Assembly: GCA_023053575.1 (NCBI GenBank)
Contig: JAKZAP010000021.1
Span: 18,848,212 to 18,912,211, forward strand
Direction of reading: 5' to 3'
Length of the DNA: 64,000 nucleotides
DNA from: Branchinecta lynchi
Taxonomy: Eukaryota; Arthropoda; Branchiopoda; Anostraca; Branchinectidae
Shown here: one piece after another, positions 43,081 through 54,236 of the stretch
Numbering within the stretch: position 1 is the first letter of the stretch
Layout: each line of letters begins with the position of its first letter
Program-made: the position numbers and the translations under genes
Notes under the pieces: generated by a model
Database searches by the model: none
The model's input: the letters and a program-made list of their open reading frames with translations, nothing else
What the model was told of the DNA's origin: nothing

Positions 43081-45081
43081 ATTTCTGGCTCATTTTTGGT
43101 AGACAGGCCTCCCCACTTTCCACTATGCTTAATATGACAAAGTTCATAACATGCCATAATTTCGAGTAGAACTAGAAACGTTACCCTACAATGATTCAGA
43201 TCCTCTGTCAACCGATCAACAGCGTTTGTTGGGGACAGCTTTCCTGGTCTTTGCTAAGCTCACGGCTATTCTTCATCGTTACGAGAGTCATCAAGAGTAT
43301 TCGAAGAGCTGCCGACCTTAGTAATAGTTGCTATCAGCATTTGTGCCTCTCTTGCTTGGCTGGGAGATATTCCTCGACCATTTGCTCTTTAAAGAACTTC
43401 CTTATTCGATGAACCCTGTAACTGATCTTGGTTCAGATACTGCGAGTTAGGAAGTTGGTTGCACTGTCAGGAATCTGATGATTTTTGAAGCATTGATGCT
43501 CATCCTTGTATTACATTTTATGACGAACTGCAGGAATATGGATGCATGTATGTATTTCACACGGATAGCTTATAGGGCCATGGTGCAAAAGAGAAAATGG
43601 AAGTTCATAAGAGGTAATATAACTACGGTACATAGTTGAACACAAATTTTTTTTCCGGGATATTTCTGTTACCAGAAATCTCTCGACTTTTGGGTGGGAA
43701 TTCTCCCGACGGTAAATATTTTTTCAAGACAATTTCCGGATTTTTCTAAGACTGAGCTTGGTTTACTGTGCCCACAGCAACTCTGGTTTTTGGAAAATGG
43801 ACCAATGTAAATTTACTTAAGGCTTAATATTTTTGTATATATTACTTCTATGACGTCCGTTTCCGTCCTTTCATCAGTGGCGTCCCGAGGGGGAAGGGGG
43901 ATGGGGCGCAGCGCTTCCCCTACTTTTGGGGCTTTTGATAATTGTTTCACCCATTTTCAAATTAGCTGATTATTATTTCCCGTTCGTACTGTTGCAAGAT
44001 TACGGTAAAATAAAAACTGAGTAAGTAACATTGGCAAAAATATGTAAAATAAGTACAATTGGTAAAATATCTGAAATAACTTATCTCCTCTCCCCTTATG
44101 AAAGATAAAATCGATGTTTCATAGTTTCACTATTTTGTCAGCGTCAAGACATGTACATCTGAATCGCGCCACTACATCACTGTACTAGCGACTTGAATTT
44201 GGGTGAAATTGACATTGCAGACCGAGAAGGGTTTCTAGTCACCTTCTTTGAGTTCTGAAGCTACAAAATCTTTTTCAAGCATTTTTCTAATGCTTCTTTG
44301 GGTGGATTAGCGTACCAGCTACCATATTAATATCTTATATATTACCCTCCGGCTTTTTGAATACAATTATAATTTATTAATAGATCCTAGGATTTTGTCA
44401 AATTGATGGGAAAGCAGTTTGGCACTTACTGATGTGACTGGATATCAGTTTTTCTTTTGGGATGACTTTGGAAAGTCGCAATTAGTGCAGCCGTAGTATC
44501 AGATACCACGGTAACTACAAAAACGACTTTGGACCGTGGTATCGGATACCATGGTATTTGCAAAACGCAACTAATGGTTTTAATTTTGCTACCGTCTCCT
44601 AGATGTCCACTTAAAAATTCAAATGTCTTCTGCTTCTCAACCACAGCTGTCATTTCTTTATACATTTGCATATTTATTGTTTCTCTCCAATGCGTTCCCG
44701 ACATCCAGAATATGGGTTGTCCAACATCATGGACAACAAAATCATGGACAACAGGGCCCAACCAGCGTACGACGTCGTCCACTGCTTCCTGACCGAAGAT
44801 TGAAAATTAAGTGTCTTTTTATGTGTGTTTATGTTTGTTTATTTTCTTTATTTTCTTCATTTACTCCGCCTTTTCAAAATGGCGGGTCATATATAAATTA
44901 CTTACTTACCTACACCCCGGAATTCCAGACGTTTTTGGCCTAGCTTCTCCTTCCAGATCCATCCCGACGAAAACTGAAGCCTGGAATCCGGAAGAAAATC
45001 TGGAAAGTAAAGCCTGGCTTTTACTTACCATTTCAAGGCTTTTAATGAATAAAATAATTTGAATTGAGTTTGCCTTTTTAG
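43081..45081 (+). other. RRM gene intron with retroelement tail and family G scrap
   Basis: GT-AG intron of copy 1. It contains a relative of the 37.8/38.7 kb direct repeats (43,190-43,320), one end of a family G element (44,430-44,572, AAT after it) and a retroelement-like 3' end (44,810-44,910, TTAC tail). Confidence 0.55.
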
Positions 45082-45168
45082 CCCGAAAAATCCAAGACGT
45101 ATCAGCTCGATCAACATACTGAACGTGCATGGCTTAACCGATGATGTCCTAAGGAATAAGTTTTATCA
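45082..45168 (+). CDS. RRM protein gene, first RRM exon (copy 1)
   Basis: Acceptor CTTTTTAG, donor CA|GTAAGT; 87 nt, phase 2 in and phase 2 out. It encodes PKNPRRISSINILNVHGLTD, then DVLRNKFYH. This is beta-1 (RNP2-like INILNVHG) and helix 1 of an RNA recognition motif. The LRNKFY..GKI pattern with the next exon resembles the single RRM of RBM22/Slt11-type splicing factors, but the rest of the protein does not, so I leave it unnamed. Confidence 0.8.
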
Positions 45169-45315
45169 GTAAGTACCTCTTAGGGGTTTCCTTGGATGCA
45201 CTGACATGGGTATGTGATTTCAACAATTTTATTTTTTTGGCCCTACCGGAACCCTATCCCATAGCCATCTATTTGTCCGTGAGCCGGTCATTTTCAACCA
45301 AATAGATGTTGCTAC

Positions 45316-45640
45316 CAGAGCCGTTACTAGCTAAAATGTTTGGGGGGGGGGGACGAGGGATTTACCGACTGGCTGGTAATTTTACCGACTTTTTCTGCAG
45401 AAAAACGACTATTTTCAACAACAAAAATGACATTTTTGATAAAAATCGACTATTTTCAACAATAAAAATGACATTTTTGATAAAAATCGACTGATTTTCA
45501 GAAAAACGAACTGTTTTCATGAAAAAATCAACGGTTTTGACGAAAAATCGGGGTGCTTCGCGCCGAATCGGTTATTTTTTACCGACTGGCTGACAGCATT
45601 GGGGGGGGGGGGGGCGTCCCCCCCAGTCGTGACGCCCCTG
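45316..45640 (+). mobile_element. hAT-like family C element, perfect 8-bp target duplication
   Basis: CAGAGCCGTTACTAGC to AGTCGTGACGCCCCTG with GTTGCTAC at 45308-45315 and 45641-45648. G-runs at both ends. A 52-bp internal tandem (ACTATTTTCAACAA, then TGACATTTTTGATAAAAATC) occurs twice. Lies in the RRM intron between the two RRM exons. Confidence 0.85.
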
Positions 45641-45830
45641 GTTGCTACCACCAGTGGCATACCGGTACCTTAGCTCTCAATATATGGGTTCCGGTAGTAG
45701 TTTTTTCACCATGTTATTTTCTCTTAGTCAGTGAAAATCCCGGCATCCTATCTCTCATCCAAACTATTCCGTGAGTTCTGTATAACATATAGGTACTACG
45801 GGAACACAAGCTCCAGTTATATAGTTTACA

Positions 45831-46305
45831 ATCAGTGGTATCAAATAAAATACAAAAAAACGAGATTTTCGGGTTTATTTCTTGATCAGCTAGTTACCCC
45901 TCCAAGATGATGTGCGAGGGATAAATAAAATTTTGGATATTTCGGTTGCACTTCTGGCAAACCGTCCTCAGGGAAAGAAACAAAACTAAATCATAAAATC
46001 CACCACAATCACAACAGGAAAATGATACGGGACCAATAGACAATAAGACGACATGTAACTAAAACCATAAGAACGATGCGGACCGAACGACATGCAGATA
46101 AAAATAAAATAACGAGAGATAAAATGTGCGTGTTCAAAGTGTACATGTACAAATCTGTGATTATTTACAATTCTGAATTCTGTGGATATTTACAAATTAC
46201 CACCCGTCTGGGAAAGCCCAGAAGCTTTAACCCAGAAAACAGCTCACTCCAAAAATCCAGAATATGTTTGACCACTTTGAATAAAACCTTCCATCAGTGG
46301 TATCA
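45831..46305 (-). mobile_element. Penelope-like element of a second subfamily, 13-bp target duplication
   Basis: Flanked by ATCAGTGGTATCA at 45831-45843 and 46293-46305. Contains a minus-strand hammerhead-like core at 45940-45971 whose stem II sequence differs from the main subfamily. The left part (GATCAGCTAGTTACCCCTCC, GATGATGTGCGAGGGATA) is shared with 51,373-51,566. No protein frame retained. Confidence 0.7.
45940..45971 (-). ncRNA. Hammerhead ribozyme-like core, second subfamily
   Basis: Minus-strand CTGAGGA (45971-45965), a stem-loop in which GGTT and AACC can pair, then GAAA (45943-45940). The 32-nt length equals the other subfamily despite a different stem sequence. One unpaired C precedes the stem. 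Confidence 0.5.
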
Positions 46306-46677
46306 CCTACCGGCTCCCTAGCTTCTGAGTACAACTCAGTGTGACTACCGGACGAGAAGATGGTACGATGAAGTGTCAGTCAGAGAGAGAGAGAGACTTT
46401 AATTTCAAAAACGGCTTTCACAGCGCGTGGAGCCGAATTGGCGCTTCACGTCAGGTTATTTCAGCTTATACTTTGTGTATATTCATTTACGTGAGTATTT
46501 ATGCTCACGTCAGCTATTTTCATTACTACCGCAATGGGGGCCAACACACACACGTTTCCGTTAGTCAATGAGATCAGATCCCGGAATCGTAGGTTCCGTC
46601 GGTTTTCGTGAGAACTGCCGGTTCCCTAGACAGTGCCTAGTTTGGAGTGCAGTATTCACTTACTGTTGTCTTTTAAG

Positions 46678-46914
46678 CTGCGGGAAAATCGTGAGCATCC
46701 GTATCATCCCAGAAAAGAACGTCGCATTTGTCAACTTCGTGGACTCCAGGAGTGCCGCCAGGGCCCTGAATACAATGAATGGGTGTACCAACCCCCACGG
46801 GGTAGTGATGCGCATCTCATACCAAGATCCTGAATATCAAAGACCGAAAATGGAGACACCGCAACTTCAGGCGAATGGGGTTTCAGCTCCGAACCCGCAC
46901 ACCGCCACAACGGG
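46678..46914 (+). CDS. RRM protein gene, second RRM exon (copy 1)
   Basis: Acceptor TTTTAAG, donor GG|GTACGT. Encodes CGKIVSIRIIPEKNVAFVNF, then DSRSAARALNTMNGCTN and GVVMRISYQDP, with a Gln/Asn/Pro tail ending PHTATTG. RNP1 is KNVAFVNF, matching [RK]-x-[FVY]-[GA]-[FY]-[ILV]-x-[FY]. The exon joins the previous one in phase through a split His codon. RRMs bind single-stranded RNA; the target is unknown. Confidence 0.82.
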
Positions 46915-46976
46915 GTACGTATTCAGCCCCCCCCCCCTTCCCACTTAATACAGACCGATGAGTTTACTTGTTGCAG

Positions 46977-47004
46977 TGAAATTTGTCCAACTAATAGTAT
47001 GTAA
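46977..47004 (+). CDS. Possible last exon of RRM gene copy 1
   Basis: A conserved acceptor (TTGTTGCAG) 62 nt after the previous donor opens GEICPTNSM and a stop, in phase. The equivalent position in copy 2 also has TTTTGCAG followed by GEICISNS, in phase and open. Agreement between copies supports it; the very short intron argues for caution. Confidence 0.4.
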
Positions 47005-47706
47005 AATGGCGACTAAGGAATGTCAGCCAAGATTGGACAATCTGATAGAACCTCCGTCTCCCTATCTCTGTAATACGACCATGCGGAGTCTGACCCCTCT
47101 TGCGCATCCTGCTTGTTATGATATACGCTACTTCTAGCGCAAATAGCAGTAGCTTGTTTATGAATAATTTGTAGCAGTAGCATGCGATGGGGGGAGACCG
47201 GAAATCCCGAGAAAGGGTTAGAATGGTACGTTAAAGGACACCTCGCACTATACATTATTTCTGCTAAGATGCGGAGGCAGGCCCGACCAGGGCAGGATGT
47301 TGGTGGAGGGGAACAGATTTGAATACGTACGGAGAACTGTATTCTGATACCCTACCTGATGCAAACGAGCGGAGGGGGAGCTACGCAGAACATCATAATT
47401 TGTTACCTCTACAAACAGCTACATCGCAGTAGAACCCCGCAGAAGAATACGAACGCCGTCTGAGTCGTCCTTTATAGCTGATTGGTTGTCTACCGTCGGG
47501 ACGTCATGTCTACCTCGCTGTTGACGGGTTCTCCACCCCTGCAGGCATCCTACGGCTTTGCATCTGGCATGCCCCGCGGCGAAGAGGGAAGTAGACGGGT
47601 ATCAACTCAAACATCACAGCAAGTACCTCTACCTCCGCTAATTTTTATCAGGGCATCCATAGTCGCTGCATGGGACCAAAGAAGAAGGTTCTATTAGATT
47701 ATTTGT

Positions 47707-47795
47707 TCTTGATGTCAGCCAAGATTCGCTTGAGCAATATTTCGGCCCGTCTTGGCAAAGATCCTGGTCAGACTATAGCTGGAAGAAAATGAAGC
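47707..47795 (-). mobile_element. Penelope-like fragment with decayed core
   Basis: Minus-strand core at 47740-47771: CTGACCA in place of CTGANGA, then the GCCAAGA loop and GAAA, 32 nt in all. Surrounded by GCTTGAGCAATATTTCGG. Probably inactive. Confidence 0.55.
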
Positions 47796-47876
47796 GCCCT
47801 TTTCTGGGATCCCAACATGTAAGTGACGTGATACTTATGACTTCGTTAAAGCTGTCCGTCAGTTCCCAAAATGTAA

Positions 47877-48281
47877 AGGCGTATTCTTGCCATTCCCCGA
47901 GGACTCCACTTGAGGAGTCCCCGCGTTTTTGTTTGTCCTGGGGACTCTCTCCCCTTATTCTCGCGAGTCCCCACAGACGGGGAATGCTCGATTACCATCC
48001 CATCATCAAAAAGGACTGCCTTTCATGTTCGGAGGGAACCAGTTTTTGCTGGTGTTGGTTCAGTGTAAAATTAATTTAAACAATCAGAAAACCAAAAATA
48101 AAGTGGATCCAAACTAATTTCGTCAACTGCATATTTATTTTTAAAACATAATCCATTTCGGAAGCATTCCCCATGTTCTCGTTGTTTTCCGTCCGCGGAG
48201 TCCGCGTGGAGTGACTCCCTCTATTCTCGCCGTTCCCTTAGATTCCCCGAGGAATCCTCGAGGAACGGCGAGAATATGCCG
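47877..48281 (+). mobile_element. Family D element
   Basis: AGGCGTATTCTTGCC to GGCGAGAATATGCC. Preceded by TAA; the right flank is mutated, so the 3-bp duplication is not confirmed. Confidence 0.7.
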
Positions 48282-48299
48282 TTTATCATTCTTTGCCTC

Positions 48300-48412
48300 T
48301 GCCATTTTCAGTTGGAGTGGATCTTTTCGGAAAGAGCCAGAACCCATTTGAAAAGCATGCGTGCCCAATCCTGACATTGAAACTTCCCTGCTCTGCAGTT
48401 TAGTATTATCAA
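48300..48412 (+). pseudogene. RRM gene copy 2, fragment of the upstream exon
   Basis: Matches 42,173-42,279: GTTGGAGTGGAT, GCCCAATCCTGACA, CCCTGCTCTGCAGTTTAGTA. It is cut off on the right by the inverted-repeat arm. The rest of this exon resumes 2.4 kb downstream at about 50,858. Confidence 0.6.
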
Positions 48413-49348
48413 GAACAAACAATCCAATAGAACCTCCGTCTTTGGTTCCATGTAGCGACTATGGCTACCCGGAGCTGGAGGAACTTGCTGTGAGGTTTGA
48501 GTTAAGATACCCGTCTACTTTCCTCTTCGCCGCTGCGTATACCAGATGAAAACCTGTAGGATATCTGCAGGGGGGAAGAACCCGGTCTGCAGCGAGTTAG
48601 GCGTGACTTTACAGTGGTAGACAACTAATCAGCTGTAAAGGACCGACTCAGACGGCGTTGTATTCGTGCTTCCACTGAGATATAGCTGTTTGTAGAGAGG
48701 TGACAAACTATGATGTTCTGAGTAGCTCCTCGTCCGCTCCTTTGCATCGGCCAGGGTATCAGAATATGTTCGACTCCGCGTGGTCGTATTACAGAGATAG
48801 GGAGACCGAGGTACAGTTCTTGTGATTATTTGTTCTTGGTATTATGCAAGTGGCTCAGTCTAGTTATTAGGTAGCCGACTGTTTAAACGAGTAGCAGCAA
48901 CGTCTCCAAGTCTTGCAGATAACCCGACAGCAGCTTAATCTTGGTAAACGTCACCTTGCAAAAGTGTACAATGCCGTTTCTCTCCCTCATTTTCTATACT
49001 TGGTTCCTTTCTGGGACATAATAACTCAATCGGATAAAATAAAAATTTGAAGGGCTTTTTTTAAATATGCAAAGTTCCTCATTCGGGTACCGCCTTGGAC
49101 AAGAAACGGTAGACTGCGGGAGAGATACAGCTTGCCGCATCCTCTACGGATAAGCTTCTTTCTAAGATGTCAGAAAATCCTTCGAACCACCCTTGGAAGG
49201 GTTTTCTGTTCTAGTTCAGGTTCTGTTGTCGTTTTTATTTTGCTTCTTTTTTATTTTTTGGTTTATTATTAGGTTAATTTGTTAGAAGTTAGTTTGGTGT
49301 TGCTTTTTGTATGGTGTTATTTCTTTCCGTGTATTACTTTTTCCTCTT

Positions 49349-50769
49349 CTTGGGATCCCAAAACGTAAGTGGCGGGATACCTATGACATCGCAAACGTCT
49401 GTTCGTCCGTCCGTCTGTCCGTCTGTGCGCACTATAACTCTCGAAGGGAACGAAATATTTTGATGAAACTTGGTGTGAGGATTCTTTGGGTCAAGAGTAA
49501 GGTCAAGTTCGTAGATGGGCTCTGTAGCCCTACATTTAGGGGTGGGGGAGGGGGTTTAAATTAAGGGGCAAATGAAATATTTTTAAACATATTCTTTGAT
49601 AGTCTATTATGGGGTAAGAAGTCATGCTGAACACGATGGTGAAAGCCATTTTGTCATCGGCCAAGTAGTTCACCTTGAATCCGGCCGAAACCGGAAAGTT
49701 TGTTAAAAATTTTATTATTTGAAGTTGATTATATGTCCAATTTAGAGGTAAGAAGACATTCTGAAAATGATGGTGAAAACCATTTTCTCGCCGGACAACT
49801 AGTTCGCCCGGAATCCGGCCAAAACCGGAAAGTTTGTTAAAAGTAAAAGTTTTATTTGGAGTTGATTAGATGTTCGATTTAGGGGTAAGAAGACATGCTG
49901 GACACTTGTGTGAAAACAATTTTCTACCCCGGCAAGTACTTCGCCCGGAATCCGGCCAAAACCGGAAAAAGTTAAAGTTATATTTGTAGTTGATTAGATA
50001 TCCGATTTAGGGGTAAGAAGAGATGCTGAATCCGTGTATGAAAGTCATTTTTTACCCGGACATATAGTTCGACCGGACATATAGAGCGTGTTCCATCCTA
50101 CTTACCGTAGTTACTACGCATGACGTCACAAATTCTGGATTTTTGCCGTCAAGGCTGGAACGACTTTTCTATTTTCCCGCAGAATATCATGCCACGAGCA
50201 AATCCGACCAATCACTATTCAGAGATCCGTAGTTACTATGCTTACTACGCTCCCGAGCGTGGTAAGCAAATAGTTACTATTAGTTACTATTTCGAGAAGG
50301 TTGGAACGGTCAGCGTAGTAACTTTTGATGAGGTTGGAAAGGAATTAGTAACTAATAGTTACTATTGGTACGAGGGTGGAACACGCTCATCGTTCGACCG
50401 GACATACAGTTCGATTTGTTATAAGTTAAATTTTTATTTGAAGTTGATTAGATGTTCAAGATTGGGGATACGCTGAGTTCGTTTTTGAGCTTTCTTTTTT
50501 CGCCGGACAAGTACTTCCGGAATTCGGCTGAAACCTGGAAATTGTCAGAAGTGGCAGGAAGTTTTCGTCAAAGCAGATACGACTTATAGGGGTAAACACA
50601 AATGCTGAATCCATATCTGAACTTGGTTTTCTCAGATGATTAGCTATTTGGCCTTATCTGTTGCTGAATCCAAAATTAATACTGTTCAAGGAGTCTGGCG
50701 AAGACAAGACCCAATTGTCTGGATCAAATATTGACTTTTTGGGATCCCATCGAAACCTTTGGTCTTGTT
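49349..50769 (+). mobile_element. Family A element, complete, with family B insert
   Basis: Starts CTTGGGATCCCAAAACGTAA with a GTCCGTCCGTCTGTCCGTCT run, has about four 137-bp units, and ends TTTTTGGGATCCCATCG then TTGGTCTTGTT. A family B element is inserted at 50,084-50,388. Confidence 0.85.
50084..50388 (+). mobile_element. Family B element nested in family A
   Basis: GAGCGTGTTCCATCC to GGGTGGAACACGCTC. The flanks repeat about 15-18 bp (GTTCGACCGGACATA on both sides), longer than expected for a typical DNA transposon duplication. It may instead be a local array repeat. Confidence 0.8.
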
Positions 50770-50857
50770 GTATTTATACTCTGTCTTTCTCTTTGTGAGT
50801 GTATGATGGGTCATAAATAAATTATTACTGTTATTGTTATTATTCACCCTGGATCCG
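50770..50857 (+). mobile_element. Short retroelement 3' end with TTA-type tail
   Basis: CTTTGTGAGTGTATGATGGG, then TCATAAATAAATTATTACTG and TTATTGTTATTATT. This tail structure is typical of 5'-truncated LINE or SINE insertions and marks the join between the family A element and the RRM fragment. Confidence 0.5.
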
Positions 50858-51298
50858 TTCACAACGCAGCATGGGAAACGGTAGGCACCCCTCCACCTAT
50901 TTAGAATGGAGTACATGCAGCCTTATCGAAATCAACAACTGTTGATCACCAGGTTGCACAAATGCAACAAGTATTAGCGCAAGTGGCACCGAAGCCCTCT
51001 CATGCATTTGACCAAGCAACTCTCTTTCTAGCCAAACTGCTGCCAAGACCAGAGCGGTACCCGATCACAAGACTGAATCCGCAGCCTATACCGCCTTGAA
51101 ACAACCGGCAGCATTGAATCTGAAGACAAAGCAGAAGAGTACTGAAAGAGCGGCTTTGGTAGCCAAGCCTGCGCCGCCTGCGCCCTTCAGAAACGAAATG
51201 GCATCCAAGAAGGGGGATGAAGTAAAGCCTTCCCCACTTTATCCAAAGGCCGGAGTGGCACCCACGGTGAGCTCGAGCGACAAAGGTTATTTAACTGA
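50858..51298 (+). pseudogene. RRM gene copy 2, long exon, decayed at its 5' part
   Basis: Homologous to 42,370-43,073 but with only one of the two 74-residue repeats. A CAA-to-TAG change is seen near 50,899, and a 1-nt deletion near 51,020 shifts the frame. From 51096 the frame is open again (MKQPAALNLKTKQKS to SSSDKGYLT) and reaches the same donor (ACTGA|GTAAGT) after 51298, in phase with the RRM exon at 58802. A shortened protein starting here is possible. Confidence 0.6.
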
Positions 51299-51372
51299 GT
51301 AAGTAGTTGCCCTCATTTTTGTAGACAGCCCTCCCCACAAATATAAGGATTGAAGCGAAGCTGACCATTCAT

Positions 51373-51566
51373 TACGAACGAAATAGAAAACCGTGATTTT
51401 CGGGTTTTTTTTTTTTGATCAACTAGTTATCCCTCTAAGATGATGTGCGAGGGATACATACAAATTCAGATATTTAGGCTGGGATCGCTTATCTTCTTAG
51501 AGGGATAACTAGCTGATCAAGAAAAAACCCCGAAAATCACGGTTTTCTATTTCGTTAGTCCTCCCC
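51373..51566. mobile_element. Penelope-like palindrome, second subfamily, no core
   Basis: Mirror arms (GAAATAGAAAACCGTGATTT to CTCTAAGATGATGTGC, and CTTAGAGGGATAACTAGC to AATCACGGTTTTCTATTTC). Related to the element at 45,831-46,305 but the CTGANGA/GAAA region is lost. Confidence 0.6.
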
Positions 51567-52636
51567 ACTTACCGCCATTCTATTTTTCTCGGCTGGGAGA
51601 TATTCAGAGACCAGGGCCATCTATCTCTTTTTTGTAATTTTGGTCCGAGCCTCGGGCAGCCCCCCAGCCCCCCCCCCCCTGAATCAATTCCTGGATACGG
51701 ACCTATCAGAGACCATTTACTCAGGATTCAACAACTTTACTGAAACAAATTCATTCCGGCTTGAAGACGGGTTACACACAAAGCACATACGTGCTTGAAA
51801 AACGCAACCAGTACACATTTACTATCATATTCTAATCAAACATTCACTAAAATAAACTAAAAATTTATTAATTAATTTGTCAATTTGCCCTCTGTTAAGA
51901 TGTTGAACGTGGGGGAAGTTTCCAAATCTCTGTTCTTACACCATTGTTGCGAGGATGGACGAGTGGAGGCGAGGTTTAGTGAAGTTAAGGCTCCTGGGGT
52001 ATGGGCTGAAGACATTCTGACACCGTAGGTGCCCACTAGACCCAGGACCAGTCAGGAAACCGGACAAAAGAGAGAAGGGAAAGCCTCGGGGAATTCTATA
52101 GCTCAGCCGCAGTCAATCCAGAAATCCCTAATCAAGCTGGTTCACACATCCTAGCGAAGCTGGAATTCACATATCCAGTCAAGCCCGAGGCCTACTAGCC
52201 GAGATGGACCATAACGTCTATAGTTAATTTACTCGTATTACGTGAACAAGAGTTTGACACATAATGTATAACACTAATGGGTCCCTAACTAAATATATAA
52301 ACAACTCTTACCATAAATTATAACATAGAGAGGTCCTACTTGGACCAAGAATGAAAGATAACTCATCTTCGCTAAGGAATTCATTCCGCAGCCAAAATAC
52401 TTAGAATGAAATGGATCAAAGCCTGACCTCGGGTTAGCCAGCAGCTAACTGGAGCTAGTTGATAAAGACCGAGTGACCTATTGTCAAGATGCCGGGAAAT
52501 TAATGATGGTGATGGAAACCGAAGAGATATATAGAAAAGTAGGCGATAGAGGGAGGGAATAACTAGGAGGACTATTGCAGAGCAAAGTGCTATGGGATGT
52601 CTCCATAACACCTCTCTCGTCTTCCAAACCCTCCAC
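51567..52636. other. Unassigned; may include the 3' UTR of the minus-strand LINE
   Basis: A C-run/G-run segment at 51,640-51,680 looks like a transposon end. From about 52,380 rightwards the DNA may be the 3' untranslated region of the LINE fragment that follows. No exon supported. Confidence 0.4.
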
Positions 52637-53007
52637 TCACCAACTACCCTCAAGGAGATGTTTCTTTAACTGATTTTTAAATTGCGTTACACTTTCCGCT
52701 TCTCGATTTGAGTCTGGAAAAGTATTCCAGACCACCGTACCTGAATGCCTTGCCACATGGCTAGAACGAACCGTACTTCTTGGCTCACTTACCAGGTCTC
52801 CAGCATGCCTCGTAGTGTGTCCGTGATAAAATGAGTTAAAACGAAAAAAATTACGAAAAACATCAGGCGCGAAACCATTCAGACTCTGAAACACAAAAAT
52901 ACCAATTTGGAAATCTCTAATTTGACCTACCTTCAAAATCTTAAGTTTCCTAAAAATCGACTCAGTACTTAAAACTCCCGTATCAAAACTCTTGAAAGAA
53001 CTACAGT
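52637..53007 (-). pseudogene. LINE ORF2 C-terminal fragment
   Basis: The minus-strand frame reads ILKVGQIRDFQIGIFVFQSL, FRFNSFYHGHTTRHAGDL, VARHSGTVVWNTFP and FKNQLKKHLL. This is the C-terminal region found after the reverse transcriptase of many metazoan L2/CR1-type LINEs (typically Y.TR......P......G..LWN.LP, then F...LK..L). It is truncated on the right by the family B element at 53,008. Confidence 0.75.
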
Positions 53008-53271
53008 GAGCGTGTTCCACCCTTCTAACACCTTCGTAAAAAATTACTACGCTGACTGCTCCAAGCTTCTCGGAACAGCAACTGTTTGCTTACCCCGCTC
53101 AGGAGCGTAGTAAGCGTGGTAGCCACGAATTTCTGTCACATGATTGGCTGGATTATACCGTTGCAAGAGATTTTGCGGAAAATAGAAAAATATGTTTCAG
53201 TCTTGACGCCAAGAAGCCAGAACTTGTGACGTCATGCGTGGTAGCTACGGTAAGTAGGGTGGAACACGCTC
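53008..53271 (-). mobile_element. Family B element, inverted orientation
   Basis: GAGCGTGTTCCACCC to AGGGTGGAACACGCTC. The interior is the reverse complement of the copies near 1.4 and 50.1 kb. Confidence 0.8.
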
Positions 53272-54137
53272 AGTATTCAATGAATCTTGTAACTGGAGTT
53301 ATGAAGTTGGGTGCATAAGACGATGAACACAAAATATTGAGTCGCGAGTACAACGTGTTTACAGAAGACCCCGAAGCCAGCGATCAACGTGTAGCCAGAT
53401 CAGAGCAAAATAACTCTAAAGAGTAATGCCTAAACTTGAAAAAGTGACACACAGTCAAATCGCAGCGAAACTAGCTCCACTAGAGGACACGAACATCCCT
53501 ACTGAAACTCCGTCGTTAATGAGCGCTGGCTCTGATCTGATCCTCGATGTTTGCACCGCATCTTAGCCTTGATAGAATTTTCTACGTCCGCCACTGCTCA
53601 CACGAACAGTTGGCTGAAGCTTCTCTCGCGATAGTCGTGAAGCGAGCTGGGCGGCGCTGCGACGGAGGCCCATTTTGATGCATGGGAAGGATAGGTCTTC
53701 GCACTACTCTTAGAGTTATTTTGCTCTGGGCCAGATCGCTTGCCTGAACGGGACTAAACAAACCGGAATGAACTACTTGTAAACCCGAACATGACCTAAC
53801 AATCACAACGGCAAGTGCTTTAGTGAGATAGTGCCTTCTGCAAACGCCAAGAATGACAAAAAGTTTTGCTGGGAACAACAATGACATTAAAGTTTAACTG
53901 AAAAGGGCTGGGATAGGACAATGTAGTTACGGTTAAATTGGCTTTTTTTTTTTTTTTTTTTTTTTTTTAGACCCGAGTAGCATCTTTCCAAATATTTTGA
54001 TTGTTTACTTTTTGGGCTACGACTCCTGCTCCACTCGGTGACGTTAATATTTCCTTAATCTCTTTAACGTCACCTACTCTTTCTAAACAAACATACACAC
54101 TTCAAACTGTAATAAATTTTAACTTCTGCATTTCAGC
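53272..54137. other. Unassigned; contains a poly-T run of 26
   Basis: T26 at 53,943-53,968 could be the poly(A) tail of a minus-strand retroposed sequence extending to about 54,050. An inverted pair of GAGCAAAATAACTCTAA-type motifs (about 53,402 and 53,712) is also present. No gene. Confidence 0.4.
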
Positions 54138-54236
54138 TATATAATTTAAATATTCTTTGAGCCCAAGCTGACTTTGAAACATTTATTCAAACAATGTTTA
54201 CACGGATACGTCAGCTCTGATTTTTCATCAGCGATA

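Larger units (their letters stand above)
47050..48817. repeat. Large imperfect inverted repeat (arms of about 390 bp)
   Basis: The left arm (47,050-47,100 and 47,330-47,690) is mirrored by the right arm (48,428-48,817). Shared blocks in opposite orientation include CTCTGTAATACGACCA, ATTCTGATACCCT, CTACAAACAGCTA and GTAGACGGGTATC. The centre is occupied by a Penelope-like fragment, a family A scrap, a family D element and an RRM-gene fragment. It separates RRM copy 1 from copy 2. Confidence 0.7.

Noticed and set aside
44426..44943. Overlapping 87-118 codon frames on both strands
   Set aside because: They fall across a family G end and a retroelement-like tail inside an RRM intron and match nothing recognisable.
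47540..47640. Alternative terminal exon of the RRM gene after CCCTGCAG (in phase, ends in a stop)
   Set aside because: An in-phase frame exists in both arms of the inverted repeat, but it belongs to that repeat and the nearer acceptor at 46976 is conserved between gene copies.
53582..53887. 101-codon minus-strand frame
   Set aside because: Composition is unremarkable, no domain, and it lies in a region with an internal inverted repeat.
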